Origin: Hyaloscypha bicolor E
Lineage: Eukaryota > Ascomycota > Leotiomycetes > Helotiales > Hyaloscyphaceae
NCBI RefSeq assembly: GCF_002865645.1
Contig: NW_020194589.1
Location: 1,100,812-1,164,811, forward strand
Reading direction: 5' to 3'
Length of the DNA stretch: 64,000 nt
This document shows, in pieces, positions 50,472 to 61,983 of the stretch. The position numbers and the translations under genes were made by a program. Below the pieces are notes generated by a model. That model was not told where the DNA came from. It ran no database searches and saw only the letters and a list, made by a program, of their open reading frames with translations. Each line of letters starts with the position of its first letter. The stretch's first letter is position 1.

Positions 50472-51086
50472 GAAAGACTGGGCCTAAATGTGAAAGCTAC
50501 GCTAGGTTATTTCTTTTAAACTGGGCCGGAAATTTCTGCCCTAAGCGAGAGGTACAATGCACATGACGATCCCAGATATTAATCACCTGTACTTGCCAAC
50601 CCAAATGGAAATGCAAAACATTTATTGGCATGAACGAAGGAATATTTCTGTTGAGTATAATGAGAGTTCCCCTCACGACCCTATGGGGATCGTATAGTGC
50701 TTGTCAAAATCTAGACACACAAGCCTCATTCCGCTGCGCAAAACTCGATGCAGAGCTCCGATTGATACCTCCGAACACTGGCTTAAACTATCACTCACTC
50801 TCCGTTTTCTCGGGTGGAGCAGTATGCTCGAGCCTTCTGCCGCGGGACATTTTATTGTAAGGAATTTTCACAGTGACTTGAGACCACTCACGTAGTATCC
50901 AAGCGCCAATTTCAAAACAAGCGTTGTCATCAATCCATCTTATGAGATTGAGATCTCCTATAGCGCCTCGCACGCCCGGCCGCCAAAGCGCTTTGAAGCA
51001 AAAACCTGTATTCCCCATCACCTCCTAGGGTAGAAGGGACATCGTCAGTGAGGCCCTTACTCGCGTTGGAAGGTAGCTTTACTAAC
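50472..51086. other. Intergenic, no gene supported
   Basis: 3' flanks of the monooxygenase and of the oligopeptide-transporter relic. No feature recognised. Confidence 0.45.
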
Positions 51087-51995
51087 TCAAATACTCGCGG
51101 CGGTCCCGGTTCTTATATAGAAAGGGGAGTATAAAGGGAGAGGAGGAGGAGAGGAGTGGCAAAACGAGATTACGGAGTATAAGAAGAGAGAGCTACGTCG
51201 GTGAAAGGAAAGGTATTGTTTCTCACTTATTCGCGCCTGGATGTACCGGCGCGTGTGGGGCGCCGCCTTTTCAGCGAGCACCCAGGCGAGACCGAGGAGG
51301 GCGCCTATCAAGAAGCACCAGGGGAGGACGGGGTATAGTTTGAACATGTTGTTAGTGCCGAACGCGCCGAAGAAGCTGACGGGGCGCGAAGACCTGATTT
51401 GCGTAGTTGCAGACCATGTGCTCCTTGTTGTCCCACTGACAAAGCGTATTGTCTTCCTTGAAGTAAACGAGCATGACCTCGAGGATGGCACAGTACCGCC
51501 CGAGGGGGTAGCTTGGCGTAGTGTGCGTACTTGAGGTCATTCATGAAACCGCCAGCCATTTGCTCGAAGGCGCCACCGAGCATGAGGATTACCAACTGCG
51601 GAAGGGGTTTCCCGGGCCACCAGACACCGGGAAGCAATTGCCAGATCACGTTCAACGACATACCGGTATTCGCGATCGACTCGATGATGACCCAAGGAAT
51701 CGTCAGCAACGCGCCGATTGCGGTGATGGCGAGGATCGACCACCAAGGTGTTTGCGTCGGCCACGCAGTCACGCCGACGATGGATATGACGAAACCGAAC
51801 GCGAAAATGATGCTGTACTGTCCAGAGCTCGGGATGCCCATAGTAAGAAATAGCGACGGGAGGGTAGCCATCCAGATGTGCTGGTGGTGCCGAGGCGGGG
51901 GATATCCTCACCGGCTTCTTATCAGAGAAATGGCTCTGATGAGCGGACGGCTCTTGCCAATCGGGTGGATCCATGTTGACGCTGTGCAGTGCCAT
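51087..51995 (-). pseudogene. Oligopeptide transporter (OPT family) C-terminal fragment, frameshifted
   Basis: Minus-strand relic of the C-terminal third of an OPT proton-coupled peptide transporter. It reads GVTAWPTQTPWWSILAI, ESIANTGMSLNVIWQLLPG, WWPGKPLPQLVIL and FMNDLKYAHYAKLPPR in one frame (51871..51308). It continues as CAILEVMLVYFKEDNTLCQW, ending with NYANQVF, in a second frame and SFFGAFGTNNMFKLYP, PWCFLIGALLGLAWVLA in a third. Two one-base shifts (near 51500-51520 and 51375-51400) thus break the protein. The upstream two thirds of a roughly 800-residue OPT protein are absent: beyond 51890 the reading is unrelated. It is a truncated, inactive copy. Confidence 0.75.
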
Positions 51996-52665
51996 AATAC
52001 TGGCTCTTTAGTGCCCAGGTCAGGTGGGTTGATCTTTATCCTTCCGAGATGCTGTGCTGTGCCTGATGTCGACTGTAGAGTGCCAACTTGGCAGGTGGAT
52101 TCATCCTTGTCCTCGAGAAAGTTGTGTGTGAGGTTGTGAAGTGAAGCGTTGTCAACTGCCGTCGCGCTAAACCGAAAACGGATGCCCACTTTCAGCAAGC
52201 TGCAGGGTAGGTTACGAGGGTAGCTGCTCAGGTCCAAAGACGGAAATAGAAATCGCTCGCTACAGTCCTTTCTTGTGACATTTCAACGGCAACTGCAAAT
52301 CAACTTCTTGAAGTATGCAGCGTCGCTGAACGCTTTAAACATGGGCTGTGACCACAAAACCACCATGTTGGATTTCAAACACTCGTTTTCACAGGGGTAT
52401 GCAAACTGTACGGCATAAATGGCTTCCAGTCCTTCGGAATTGCGATGCTAGGAACCTGGAAAGGGCTACCTCAAGGTACCCTTTGAGGGGTGGCTACACG
52501 AGGTCGCCCACCATAACTTCAGCCAACGGGAGCAAACGGCGACCTTCTATCAGCAACATCGTGATGCATTCTTTCCACGAAAGGTTCCCAAGCTTCGTAA
52601 GACTTTCGAGGCTCCCTGGAACAGCACACCACCCCCGAATAATCTCCACCACGAAGTAGCTCCAG
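51996..52665. other. Intergenic, no gene supported
   Basis: Between the OPT relic and the 3' end of the MYND gene. No domain, RNA or repeat recognised. A CACGTG at 52667 overlaps the stop codon of the neighbouring gene. Confidence 0.45.
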
Positions 52666-53093
52666 TCACGTGTCAAACTGCCACTTCTGCAAACCCCCCC
52701 TATGCCCCTCCTTCTTCGGCGCCCTCGGCGCAGCCGGTTTCAAATTCGCGTTCTGCGCATAAATTTGTGCAGCCGAGGCGCAAATCTTCTTGTGCAGCTT
52801 CCAATCCTTCTTCTGGCAGTCGCGAGAGCAGTACCGAACTGTCTGGCACTTTGCACAGGGCTTCAGCGGCTTCTCTGGATCTATTTCAGGAGCGCTGCAG
52901 CTTGCGCATTTGTTTGTGGGTGCTGAGGAACTTGATGAAGCTTCTGCTTGCGATTCTAGGAGGTTGTTAGATATTGAGGCTCGTGAGGGTGGGGAAGCGA
53001 ACCGGGACCGGATGTGGAGTCACGAGCTTCAGAGGGCCCGTCATTTGCCTCGATCGGGTCAAGGATTGGTGTCTGAGTAGGGCAGTCTGCCAT
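52666..53093 (-). CDS. Small MYND-type zinc-finger protein
   Basis: Minus-strand exons 53093..53024 and 52955..52666 (119 residues). No single long frame shows this gene; it appears when GTGACT at 53023 is joined to CCTAG at 52956 (a CTAAC branch site lies about 15 nt before the acceptor), phase 1. The start is MADCPTQTP. The centre is a complete MYND finger: CASC, CAKC, CSRDC, and the closing H-x3-C in LHKKIC (pattern CxxC...CxxC...YCxxxCQ..DW..HK..C). A short basic tail ends RGGLQKWQFDT. MYND fingers bind proline-rich peptides, often in chromatin or signalling complexes; partners here are unknown. A CACGTG lies at 53190, about 100 bp upstream of the start. Confidence 0.85.
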
Positions 53094-54290
53094 TTTTCAT
53101 CGCGATGGCTTTCTTGGCCTGATGATGACAGAAGGAAAAGTTGGTTGAAGTTCGAAAATTTTCGCGCCGTTCACGACAAGCGAGGTGCTCACGTGACTCA
53201 GTAACTCGTCCTCTGCTTAGAGCGAGCGGACCGTGCCATCTGTCATCTTGGTCTTTCAAGCATAATTCTCCTCGTTGAAGACCTTCGCTTTTGTTTCACT
53301 AGCCAGTACAGAGGTGGTTCGCAGACGCATGTCTCGAACGCTCCTGTGCAGACTTTCAGGCGGGGATATCTCCAGTGGGCCACTCTCGCGGACAGTTTCC
53401 TCCTCGTGCGTCCAAGAATTCAATTTCAAGAGAATGAGAACAATCCAAATCTCATTCTAGTTTATACATGTCCCTTCCGATTGTGGCTCACTGTCTTCGA
53501 CCTTTGAAGAGAAGGTGCTTGTGTACTTTGATGTTTATGGTGTCAATAATTGGCGTTTTGTGAATAGTTAAGTTATTATCCATAGCACATAAAATTGGAC
53601 TCTCCGAGTTTGCAATCGCTCATCTCTTGTCATTCCCTCCCTTTCTCTATTCTGACGTTGTTCCCTTCTCGCTTAACCCCTTTTCCACTTACCGAAAACT
53701 CACAAAATATCACGTCCCTGGGCTGAAGACCTGGTCTGGTAAACAGCTCTTTTTGGGTGTGTATGTAACGTCTGAAGAGAGAAAAGAAGAGAGGAGCGGG
53801 GAGCTCGAGCTAAGTACAGGGTGCCACGCTAGGGCCAGGTCATGTGACGCTGACGTCACAACACAAAATAATCTCCCGCTCTAGTGCGTACTCCCTATAG
53901 CCTAGAGCCGTATCCAGTTTCATATAGACTATTCAGTTAGTCTTTTCGGCGAAGAATTTTGTAGTTTGACCCGAACGACTGCTCTAATCTTGCTCCCGGC
54001 GTCTGAGACCACCGGGACGAGAACAGCCGAAAGATCACATGAGTCCACATCACGTGGATCCTTGAATCCTTCTCCTCTTTGATATAGCAAAGGAAGCTGC
54101 CGGACTTTAGGACGGAAATGAGTTAAACGATAAATAGAGGCGCGATATTAAGGGCACGACCCACGGAATACTTGGGCAATCAGGCGATAGCTGCGTCTTG
54201 CATCTTAGCCCCTCACTTATCATTCTTCCTCTTCGACGTCACTCATCTCGCAACAACAATATCGGAGCCATCGTGACGGCTCTGTTGCGT
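53094..54290. other. Intergenic, no gene supported
   Basis: Promoter side of the MYND gene (CACGTG at 53190) and upstream flank of the kynurenine formamidase relic (CACGTG at 54051). Short frames only. Confidence 0.45.
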
Positions 54291-55190
54291 TGGCGCACCG
54301 ATGGTTGTGTTCACAAAGTTTACCAATGCATTGCAGGTTCTCCAATGCTGGAAGCTCACAGTCTGGAAATGTTCACTCCAGCTGCATCAACCACTTCGGA
54401 TGGGACTGAGAAGTATTGGATTATGTGAGCTTCTAGTGCTATTCGAACAAACAAAGCTCTTGTGCATAGATTTTTCAACCCGATACATTCATGGAGGAGC
54501 ATTATGGAGACCGATAATCACTGCCTCGTCTTTCGCGCTCACAAATCCACAGCTTCCTCACGTCGCCCAGCCCGCTTTCCAACATAGCTGGTTTCGCATC
54601 TCTCAACTACAGACTTTCAATGCCGCCTCCCCTGCCACAATTTCAACAGTTCACACAGCCCGATAATCCAGCACGCAACGTCAAACATCCCACTCACATG
54701 AACGTCGTCTTCACTTCTCTGTATTGTTTATAGAAGACCTGCGAATTTGGCGAGAAGTATGTTCTGGTTGGGTATAGCTGCGGTGCCAATCTCACATTTC
54801 AGCTAACCGATAGCTCTGAACTTGGTCGTCCTGCCGGTGTGTTAGGTGTTGAAGGGATTTATGATCTCGGAAGGTTGAGAGATGCTCCTATCCAGGTGCC
54901 AATGTACCAATATTTCATCGAGAGTGCATTTGGGAAGATGAAGAAGCATGAAAGCTGGCGAGCCCGGCCACGTAAGTGAGTAAGGTAGATTTCGCATGGC
55001 GGAAAGCGAAGGTGGCGGCTTTGGCTAAAAGTGATGAAGATGGACTGGCGGATGTAAATCAGAGGGATCTGATGTGGAAATAATTGAAAAGTCTGGTGCT
55101 GAGGGAAGGGGAGATGAACGGATTCAGCTTGTTGGGAAGCATGATGAGATTTGGAGGGAAAGCGAGTTGCGATTGAAAGTGTCTTGGTAA
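54291..55190 (+). pseudogene. Kynurenine formamidase (BNA7-like) pseudogene
   Basis: A decayed alpha/beta-hydrolase of the tryptophan-kynurenine pathway. In order: APMLEAHSLEMFTPAAS-type N-terminal segment (reads SPMLEAHSLEMFTPAAS), KYWI, then YIHGGALWRP (oxyanion-hole HGGAW motif with one extra codon), then in another frame NIAGFASLNYRLS and DNPARNVKHPTHMNVV. A TAG at 54731 replaces an expected CAG. KYVLVGYSCGANLTFQ follows (nucleophile motif GHSCGA with His changed to Tyr), then VLGVEGIYDL and FIESAFG. A stop follows at about 54979, and a distant GKHDEIW matches the catalytic-His end. Frame changes, in-frame stops and missing stretches show it is not functional. No intact copy is in this window. 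Confidence 0.75.
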
Positions 55191-55885
55191 TGTCGACTAT
55201 CGGGTAAATTAGAGATAGTCACCTGGAAGGCGACTCTCAACACCAAATACCACTCCTTGAAGATGAGTGTTAAACCAGAGTCTCAAATTCACAATCGTTT
55301 GAGAATGCTTTGGATCGCGCCGCACTTGCTCCTTCTCCTCCATCCCCGACCAGCTCGCTACAGCCTCAGAAAACAAACGGAACGACCGGCAACTTCCCGA
55401 CTCCAATTGTCCCTTTCGTGACTGGGATACCCTCTACATAAAGTGAGACCATCATATGAATCATTTTCTGAGAGTTCGTTAAACCCAAGTCACCTTTCAG
55501 TTGCTTTGAGCCAGTCTCAGCTGTCCCTCTCCCAACCTCGCTAACTCTAGCCAAGCTTGCGCTACTCACCTCTTTCTTCCATTCCACAACCATTTACAAC
55601 AAATAGCTTGGGATCCATCACTCGAACATCAAAGGCTTTCGATCTCCTCGACGAAAACATCTCCACACCTTATCAGCTCATCACTTCTCTCTGCTTCCCC
55701 AAAAGGAAACACTGCCATTAACGTTTCTCGGCGAAACTCTTCCCACTTTATTCCACTTTCATTCATCTTTTCCATTCCCTGTTTGCTTCTGAAACACCTT
55801 TCGGTCGATTGCTTCCCTGTTCAATTCCAGTGTTGACTGGTCTCACTCTTCTTCCGCTTTCGCTTCAATTATTCATCCTCTGACC
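55191..55885. promoter_or_regulatory. Pyrimidine-rich promoter/leader of the gene at 55886
   Basis: 55600-55880 is strongly CT-rich just before the start codon, as in many fungal core promoters. Nothing else recognised. Confidence 0.45.
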
Positions 55886-58800
55886 ATGGACTTCTTCACA
55901 AAATACGAAGACGAATCCGACGTTGAGCTCTCCAATGATCTCAACGAAGATAGGGATGTTCTCAAGAAAGGAAGACAGCCAATAGGTCTTTCTAGAAACT
56001 ACGTCCCCGACTTGGATTCACGAGACGCTTTCAGAGAATTCTACCAGAACTGGTCAGTAATTTCTGCCATTCTTGACTTTTCTGGAAATTACTGAAACAT
56101 GTTTTTATTAGGATGGATGGCATGATTCAAACCCAGAAGGTGGTACGGGAGGATATCAACATCAAGATGAAAGAAACCCCCATCGACTGGGCTGCAACTG
56201 CTCATCGACCAGTTTCGGGAGAGATGCTAGGCTTCATTCGATTCCACAAACGCCATCTGTACTGCCATCTCACCCCTATGTCAGATAATCAAATCACCAA
56301 GCGCATGCTAGAAGACTCAACGAGAAAAATGAACGGCGAAGAGAGAGACCTCAAGGGCAACATCTGGGAAGATGTCACGGTCAAAATTGGCAAGGTGTAT
56401 AACTCGAAGGGAAGAGAAATTGAGTTCGACGGATTCAAAAATTGGATGGAAGTCTCTTTCGATTTATATCGACCAAGTCGGGTATTAAAGACAGCAAATG
56501 GCGATTTGGTTATGGATAAAGGCTTTGGTGGCAGGATGTACCTGAAAGGTCTGTTCCTCAGCTGCAACCATGGAACGAGGACTCTCAAGTTCGGTTACAA
56601 TTTCTACCAAGGGGATGTAAACCGAGATCGACAACATATGTCGGATTTACGGAGACAAGCGTCCACCTTGGCATTGATATGGGCAGAATCCATCAAAAAA
56701 GGAGATCATGGAGCCCTTGCAGAATACACCAAAATGCTCAGAGAGGAAGACGCAAAGCGATGGGCCGATGTCAATCTTTCCAGCGAATACATGACGAAAG
56801 ATACTGCCACAGTGGTATGGAAAGCCATAATGGAGGGTGAACTTTCTTCCACTATGTTCTTCTATAACAAGAAGACCGAAGCACAAGTAAGAGCATTCCT
56901 GGTTCAAATGTTTCGCGTACTCACAATCAATCACTAGGATGTTAAGACCATATCAAAGTGCCTGAACAAGACACCCGTCCCTCTACCCAACTCCCTATGG
57001 GAGCCACTGAAAAAATACAGTCTTGTGAGAACACCAGACGAACAGAGGCATCACAAGTTGTCCAACGCATCGCCTTCCGACCTGGCACAATCACCATATT
57101 CCGAGGCAATCAACAGGTCATTGAAAGCAATTTTAGCACTGGACGACAGAACCAAAGATCTCACAATAGTTTTCAAAAGCGGAGAACAGGCCGATCTCGA
57201 CTTGTTATTTGAAGGATCAAATCTCTTGATTAACGACAAGTGGTTGGACTTTCAGAGAAGTCACTCCAAGGCACCATGCTGGCTTTCTCGGCACGGAGTC
57301 AAAAGCTACAAGATGCCTTGTGATCATATTGTTACCAGACTTCACGACCTGATTCTTCATGAATTGACGAAAGGCCCAGTGTCTCAACTTGACAAATCCA
57401 CCGAGTCAAAAGCCACTTTGCGATTGAAGGTTAGCGACAGCCTTCGCCAAATGCCACGCATGATTGAGATTTCTCAAGGTCTAAAGCCTCGCGAATTGAT
57501 TGTCACGTGGACAATGCTAGAAAGAGACTTGGTCTTCAAAATGTATGGCTTTGATTTGCGTTGTCAAGTCACTCTGCATCGAGAGAGCACATGCAGCGAC
57601 AAGAAAATGGACATCTTGTTCTACATTGGTGAGACCTCTACTCATTCTTTTCGTGATGCTGTGGTATCGGAGAAGCGAAAAAGAGGGCAGTGTGCTAACT
57701 TGAAAGCAGAAACTTTGAAGGAGGACGATGCTGGTTTGCCCAAAGAGGATAAAGGCATTGCTGAATGCGGCTGCTCTTATCAAATCGTTTCTCAAGGTGA
57801 CTCTGGAATACTCTTCCAGGGACTTGATCCTGAAGAGGCCTACTTCCCCATGGTAGCTAGAGACTACGAACAAGCTTTCTTCGGCTTTCCCCCTGAAGCC
57901 ATACGACCAGCAGCGCCTCAGTCAGCAGCTCAGCCAGTGTCTGTTTCTAAGAACGTCTCAGCTGAGAATTCGATGCCAGCTCCAGCAGCTTCTCATCGCA
58001 GTGACGCTGCCAGTGATCATGCTGACGGTGCGACAAATGACACTGCTCGCACGTCGAACTTTGGCGATGAGAAACAAGGAGAGGAATCGTCATTAATGGT
58101 AGTAAGTTCAATACAATTATTTGAGGAAGTTGATAAGATCTGGGTTTATATGCTGACGTTAACCCAGGACAATGATAACAGCCAGGAGAGGCAAAGTTTA
58201 GGAGATGAGCCAACTGCTTCTATCCAAAATTCTAAACAAGAGATATCCAAGAAGTTGATGTCTGAATTGAGGTCTGCATTGGCGAAACTAAAAGTCAAAG
58301 AAGATATGTCAAATTCTACAGCACGCAAATTGCAAGTTAAGGAGCAAGAACTGGCTGCTGCTTTAGAGTCGCTGGAGAATAAAGAATTGGAACTTCGCCA
58401 GGCTAAAGCTGACAGCGACGCACAAAAGCAACGGCTGGAGAGTACCATCGAAGATTTGGAGGGGGAGATTCAGCAATTACAAGAGACTCAAACCGAAACC
58501 GAAACTCAGGGCACTGAACTCTCCGGCACAATCGAAAATCTACGAACTGAGCTCGAGCAGCTTCGAGCAGAAAAGAACGAGATAGAATCTCAAGTTCAGC
58601 AGCGCATCGATGCCGAAATGTCCGCCGCTGGCCGCATTGGCCAAGGTGCAGCCGAGGAAGTACAACAAGCAGGAGAAGAGCAGATGGCGAACGAGAACCA
58701 GACAGGCGAATCCGTTGCTGAGATGCGAGAGCAACTGCTTGAATTCCAAGCATCAAACGAAGTACTTGAAATCCAAGCTGGCCACGCCCGAGAACTTCAA

Positions 58801-59118
58801 GCATCAAACGAAGCACTCAAGATCCAAGTTGACCAAGCACGGGCAGATCATGCGTCAATTATGACAACTCTTCGAGGTGTCTCAGGCATGATTCAAGGAG
58901 TCTTAGGTCTAGGAAGCAAAGAAATGATGGTGGCGACTCTCCAAAGTGTGTTGGGAATGCTCCGAGGAGTCCTTAATCTGGATACCAGAGTGTCAAACCC
59001 AGCTAGCGGAACAAAGCATACGAGAGTTAGGGAGGAAGATGATGACGGAGGTGATCTTGCTAATGTTCCCAAGCGCTTCAGACAAGCGGAGCACGCCGAC
59101 TTGACTGAAGAGCTTTGA
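55886..59118 (+). CDS. Orphan 1018-residue protein with coiled-coil C-terminal third
   Basis: Exons 55886..56052, 56112..56886, 56938..58101 and 58168..59118; all junctions agree in phase. The last intron (66 nt, GTAAGT...GCTGAC...CCAG) is a multiple of three without stops, so it also reads through. I recognise no family. Residues 1-314 look globular (RHLYCHLTPMSDNQ, LKFGYNFYQGDV, MFFYNKKTEAQ); a second globular-looking region of about 300 residues follows (KSGEQADLDLLFEGSNLL, RELIVTWTMLERDLVFKMYG, CGCSYQIVSQGDSGILFQGL). Then comes a Ser/Ala/Asp-rich linker, and from about residue 722 to 905 a heptad-rich coiled coil, including a 51-nt tandem duplication. The end is basic-acidic (KHTRVREEDDDGG, NVPKRFRQ), possibly a nuclear signal. 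No membrane segment or signal peptide. Function unknown; an oligomeric nuclear or cytosolic protein is only a guess. Confidence 0.8.
58747..58848 (+). repeat. 51-nt tandem duplication in the coiled-coil region
   Basis: Two adjacent copies beginning CAAGCATCAAACGAAG at 58747 and 58798, encoding QASNEVLEIQAGHAREL and QASNEALKIQVDQARAD. Confidence 0.8.
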
Positions 59119-61515
59119 GGAGAGTGCAAGGCGAGGAATATGGGAATTACGATCATGGGCAATGAGCGAGGTCAGATTGGTTTTATTGCACCTCTGCTGA
59201 TAACGGAACTCGGCGTGGGTTATGTTGGTAGAAACTTACGCGGCACAAAGACAGGAAGACATCACGTGGGGATTGCTCTGCTCGAGCTCCCAGTGGATAC
59301 TGGATTGTTCTCCCCGAACACGTACTTTCATAATTTCATTTCATATATGCATCGAGGGTTGCTGGATTGTACCACCCCTCCACGGGTAACGGAACTAGGT
59401 ACTCTGGATTTCATTCCGGGACAATGGGAAATAAGAACATGCAATAAGACATCTTCCATGAACGGAGACTTTCACTTGAAGGGTGTTTTGTGGTTTTTTC
59501 TTTCTATTTTTCTGTTTCCACAAAACAACGAGGTGGAGCTGCCTCCATCCCCAACTTCAGACAACAGATGCCAAATTCCCTAAAAATCTTCCTCAACCGC
59601 CGAAGCGTCGTCCCTCTTCCCCTGCAGGCACGCTCCAGCACCAAGGATGGAAAGCACAGTCATGGTTTCCTCCCTTCCCCTGCACAATCACTCAGTGAAT
59701 CGTAGATGTAGCTCACACGGGCAGGCACACGCAGTCCTTAATAAAGCCCTCCCCGAGCCGCCCGGCCCCCCATCGGGCAGCTCAAGAAGGAGCTTTTCCT
59801 CCCTCCCGGGCTGAGGCAGTTCCAGCAGCCCGGCAATAATACGCGTCTTCCTAATTTGTTTGTACACACTCCGTCGGCCTTCCTTGCGCCGCTCACCTGA
59901 AGAGAGCAAAGCGACCAACAGAAACCAATAATCGCACCGCCGTAAGAGCTTGCCCTCTCAGAAGAAGGGGCTGGCGCCTCATCTTTATGTATTCTATCTT
60001 CCTGTAATTCTTCGTGCTCTTTATCATCCCGACCTTGTTATCTCTCACGAGCTTCCCCTGCCCTCTGAAGAGCATCGTTCTTCCTTTCGTCGAAATGTTG
60101 GGAACAATACACCGTGCCATCAACGTTCGGGCTAACTTGACAGCCCCGCGGCGGGAGATCATCCAGCGAGAGGAACATGACCGCGTTTCACAAATCATTT
60201 GTCCCCGTGCTGGAAGGCGTGGATCTGGCCGGAACCTCCAGGGGATATGTCCAAGGCGTGCAGACTGTCTGAGTTAGTCAATAAGTTAGAAGTCTTTAAG
60301 AATGGAGCGAGTGTATACCTCTCAAGAGCACACATCAACCTTGACGGCCTTCCCCACCATCGGACGGGAAGCACGCCTCCACAATGATTATCTCAAGCGT
60401 CTTCCCACATCCCTAACATGTATCAAAAACACGGAACCGCGCATCAGAGACATCACGATAACACTTGATGCGCGGTTGAAGGAGGAGAGAGGTGAACAAT
60501 GTCGTTGCTGAACCGTCGGATTCGGGGCCCGAAGGATTTCGCAAGCGTGAGGAGAAGTGCCAAATGCTGAAATATACCCAGCAAGGGCAGGGATTGGAAC
60601 AGGAACACGAGAGGTTAATCTCTTGGGCGCAGGCTGCTAGCCAGCCTTTAAAGGGGTATTAGCCTATGTCATAGGCGCGGAAGCTCATGCATGCTGCCGG
60701 ATTTGGAGAGCAGATGCAACATGGGAGTCTCTTCAGTGATTCTTGCTCCTTTGACCCCGCAATTGACGCTGGAGTGCTGGCTTCAAGAATGAACGTGGAG
60801 AAGTGTCTACTTTTGAATACACTCACTTGGAGTTTAATCTCCTTCCGTCTGAGTTCTCTACCTTCGGGCACACCCGAAGTTAACAGTGCCTCACACTGAT
60901 CTAATGCAGTGATGGCGGGGATGCCTTTTGACTTCGACCACATGGATACGGGGAAGGCTCTTCGGCATTCGACAAGATGTCTCAACAGGTACAACCGGTT
61001 TCTTAAAGAGTGCAGTATGTAATCTACTCATATTTTTGCGGCTCGCATGGCTTGTGTTCAAGTTGTAGCCAATTTGTTTTAGCCAAATGGAACTGTACTT
61101 GAACAGCATGGTCTAGACGGGATTATTATCCTGTCTTTCCCACATGCAGTATTTGATACCAGTAAGCTTTAACTACAAGATATTCTCTTGAAATGTGTCA
61201 TAAACTCCAATTCCTATTTTTACAACTTATACTCCCTCTTCTCGCAAACCTTGCTCGTTAGTAGACTTGGATGCTCCATCGGACTGCCCAAGAGGACAGT
61301 ACCGCCCTCATGAAACTCCACGTCTCCCTCCCGAGCCTCAACATGGCAGTCGTTTGCCGAGTTCTAGTTCATCCCAGCCCGGCCAAGACGCACATTCGTC
61401 AGCCCGCCTTCAACCGGCGAAAATGCATCACCCCCCGGGTTGCCCCCACTCCCCCACACTTCCCCCCACTTCTCACTCCCTTTCCACCTCTCCTCCATAA
61501 AACCCGATTCCTCAA
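59119..61515. other. Intergenic, no gene supported
   Basis: 2.4 kb with only short frames on both strands; CACGTG at 59263. A 32-codon frame at 60178 (MTAFHKSFVPVLEGVDLAG) reads well but has no recognisable continuation. No RNA gene seen. Confidence 0.4.
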
Positions 61516-61983
61516 CTAATGCTCATGATTCCAGTGTATCCGCTCGGGATCCTCCTCCGCAGCCTCACTGGAAATACTCTGGTCCCTCGAAATCACATGG
61601 AGACCATCGAGTAACAAGCCAGCTGCGATCTCGAATGTCGTCTCGACGAGGGCCGTAACGACCAAGGCACCTGCTACATGGCTCCGTTCGATGCCTTTTA
61701 TCTGATATGTCTTTTCGAACGGGTTGTGGAGGGAGCTCAATTGTTTGACGACGCGGCGAGTGAGTTTGTGCATTATGAGTGTCCAACTTGCACCAGTTTC
61801 TTCCTTTAAAGAGGGTTCAGAAATGAGCGTAAGGTCTAGATCCCTTGGCGGAAGGGAAATCTGTGAGTATATGAATGGATGGAGAACGCGGAGACGATCT
61901 AGAGAAAGGTAATTGGGTCTCTTGAATCGGGGATAGTGGTATGCGGTGCGATTGATGGGGAAGGTCCTTCCTGAATCCAACAA
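61516..61983 (-). CDS. Possible small hypothetical protein
   Basis: An uninterrupted minus-strand frame of 155 codons with balanced composition (FPINRTAYHYPRFKRPNYLS; RRVVKQLSSLHNPFEKTYQI; a mildly hydrophobic GALVVTALVETTFEIAAGLL; a charged end SEAAEEDPERIHWNHEH). One weak membrane segment is possible. I know no family. It could be real because little competes with it on the other strand, but the evidence is only the open frame. Confidence 0.28.
   Translation of the reverse strand: MLDSGRTFPINRTAYHYPRFKRPNYLSLDRLRVLHPFIYSQISLPPRDLDLTLISEPSLKEETGASWTLIMHKLTRRVVKQLSSLHNPFEKTYQIKGIERSHVAGALVVTALVETTFEIAAGLLLDGLHVISRDQSISSEAAEEDPERIHWNHEH

Noticed and set aside
51531..52139. 202-codon plus-strand frame
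   Set aside because: Antisense to the OPT relic, whose family match is clear.
60590..60670. Possible tRNA-like fold
   Set aside because: No proper A/B box or acceptor-stem pairing could be found by eye.
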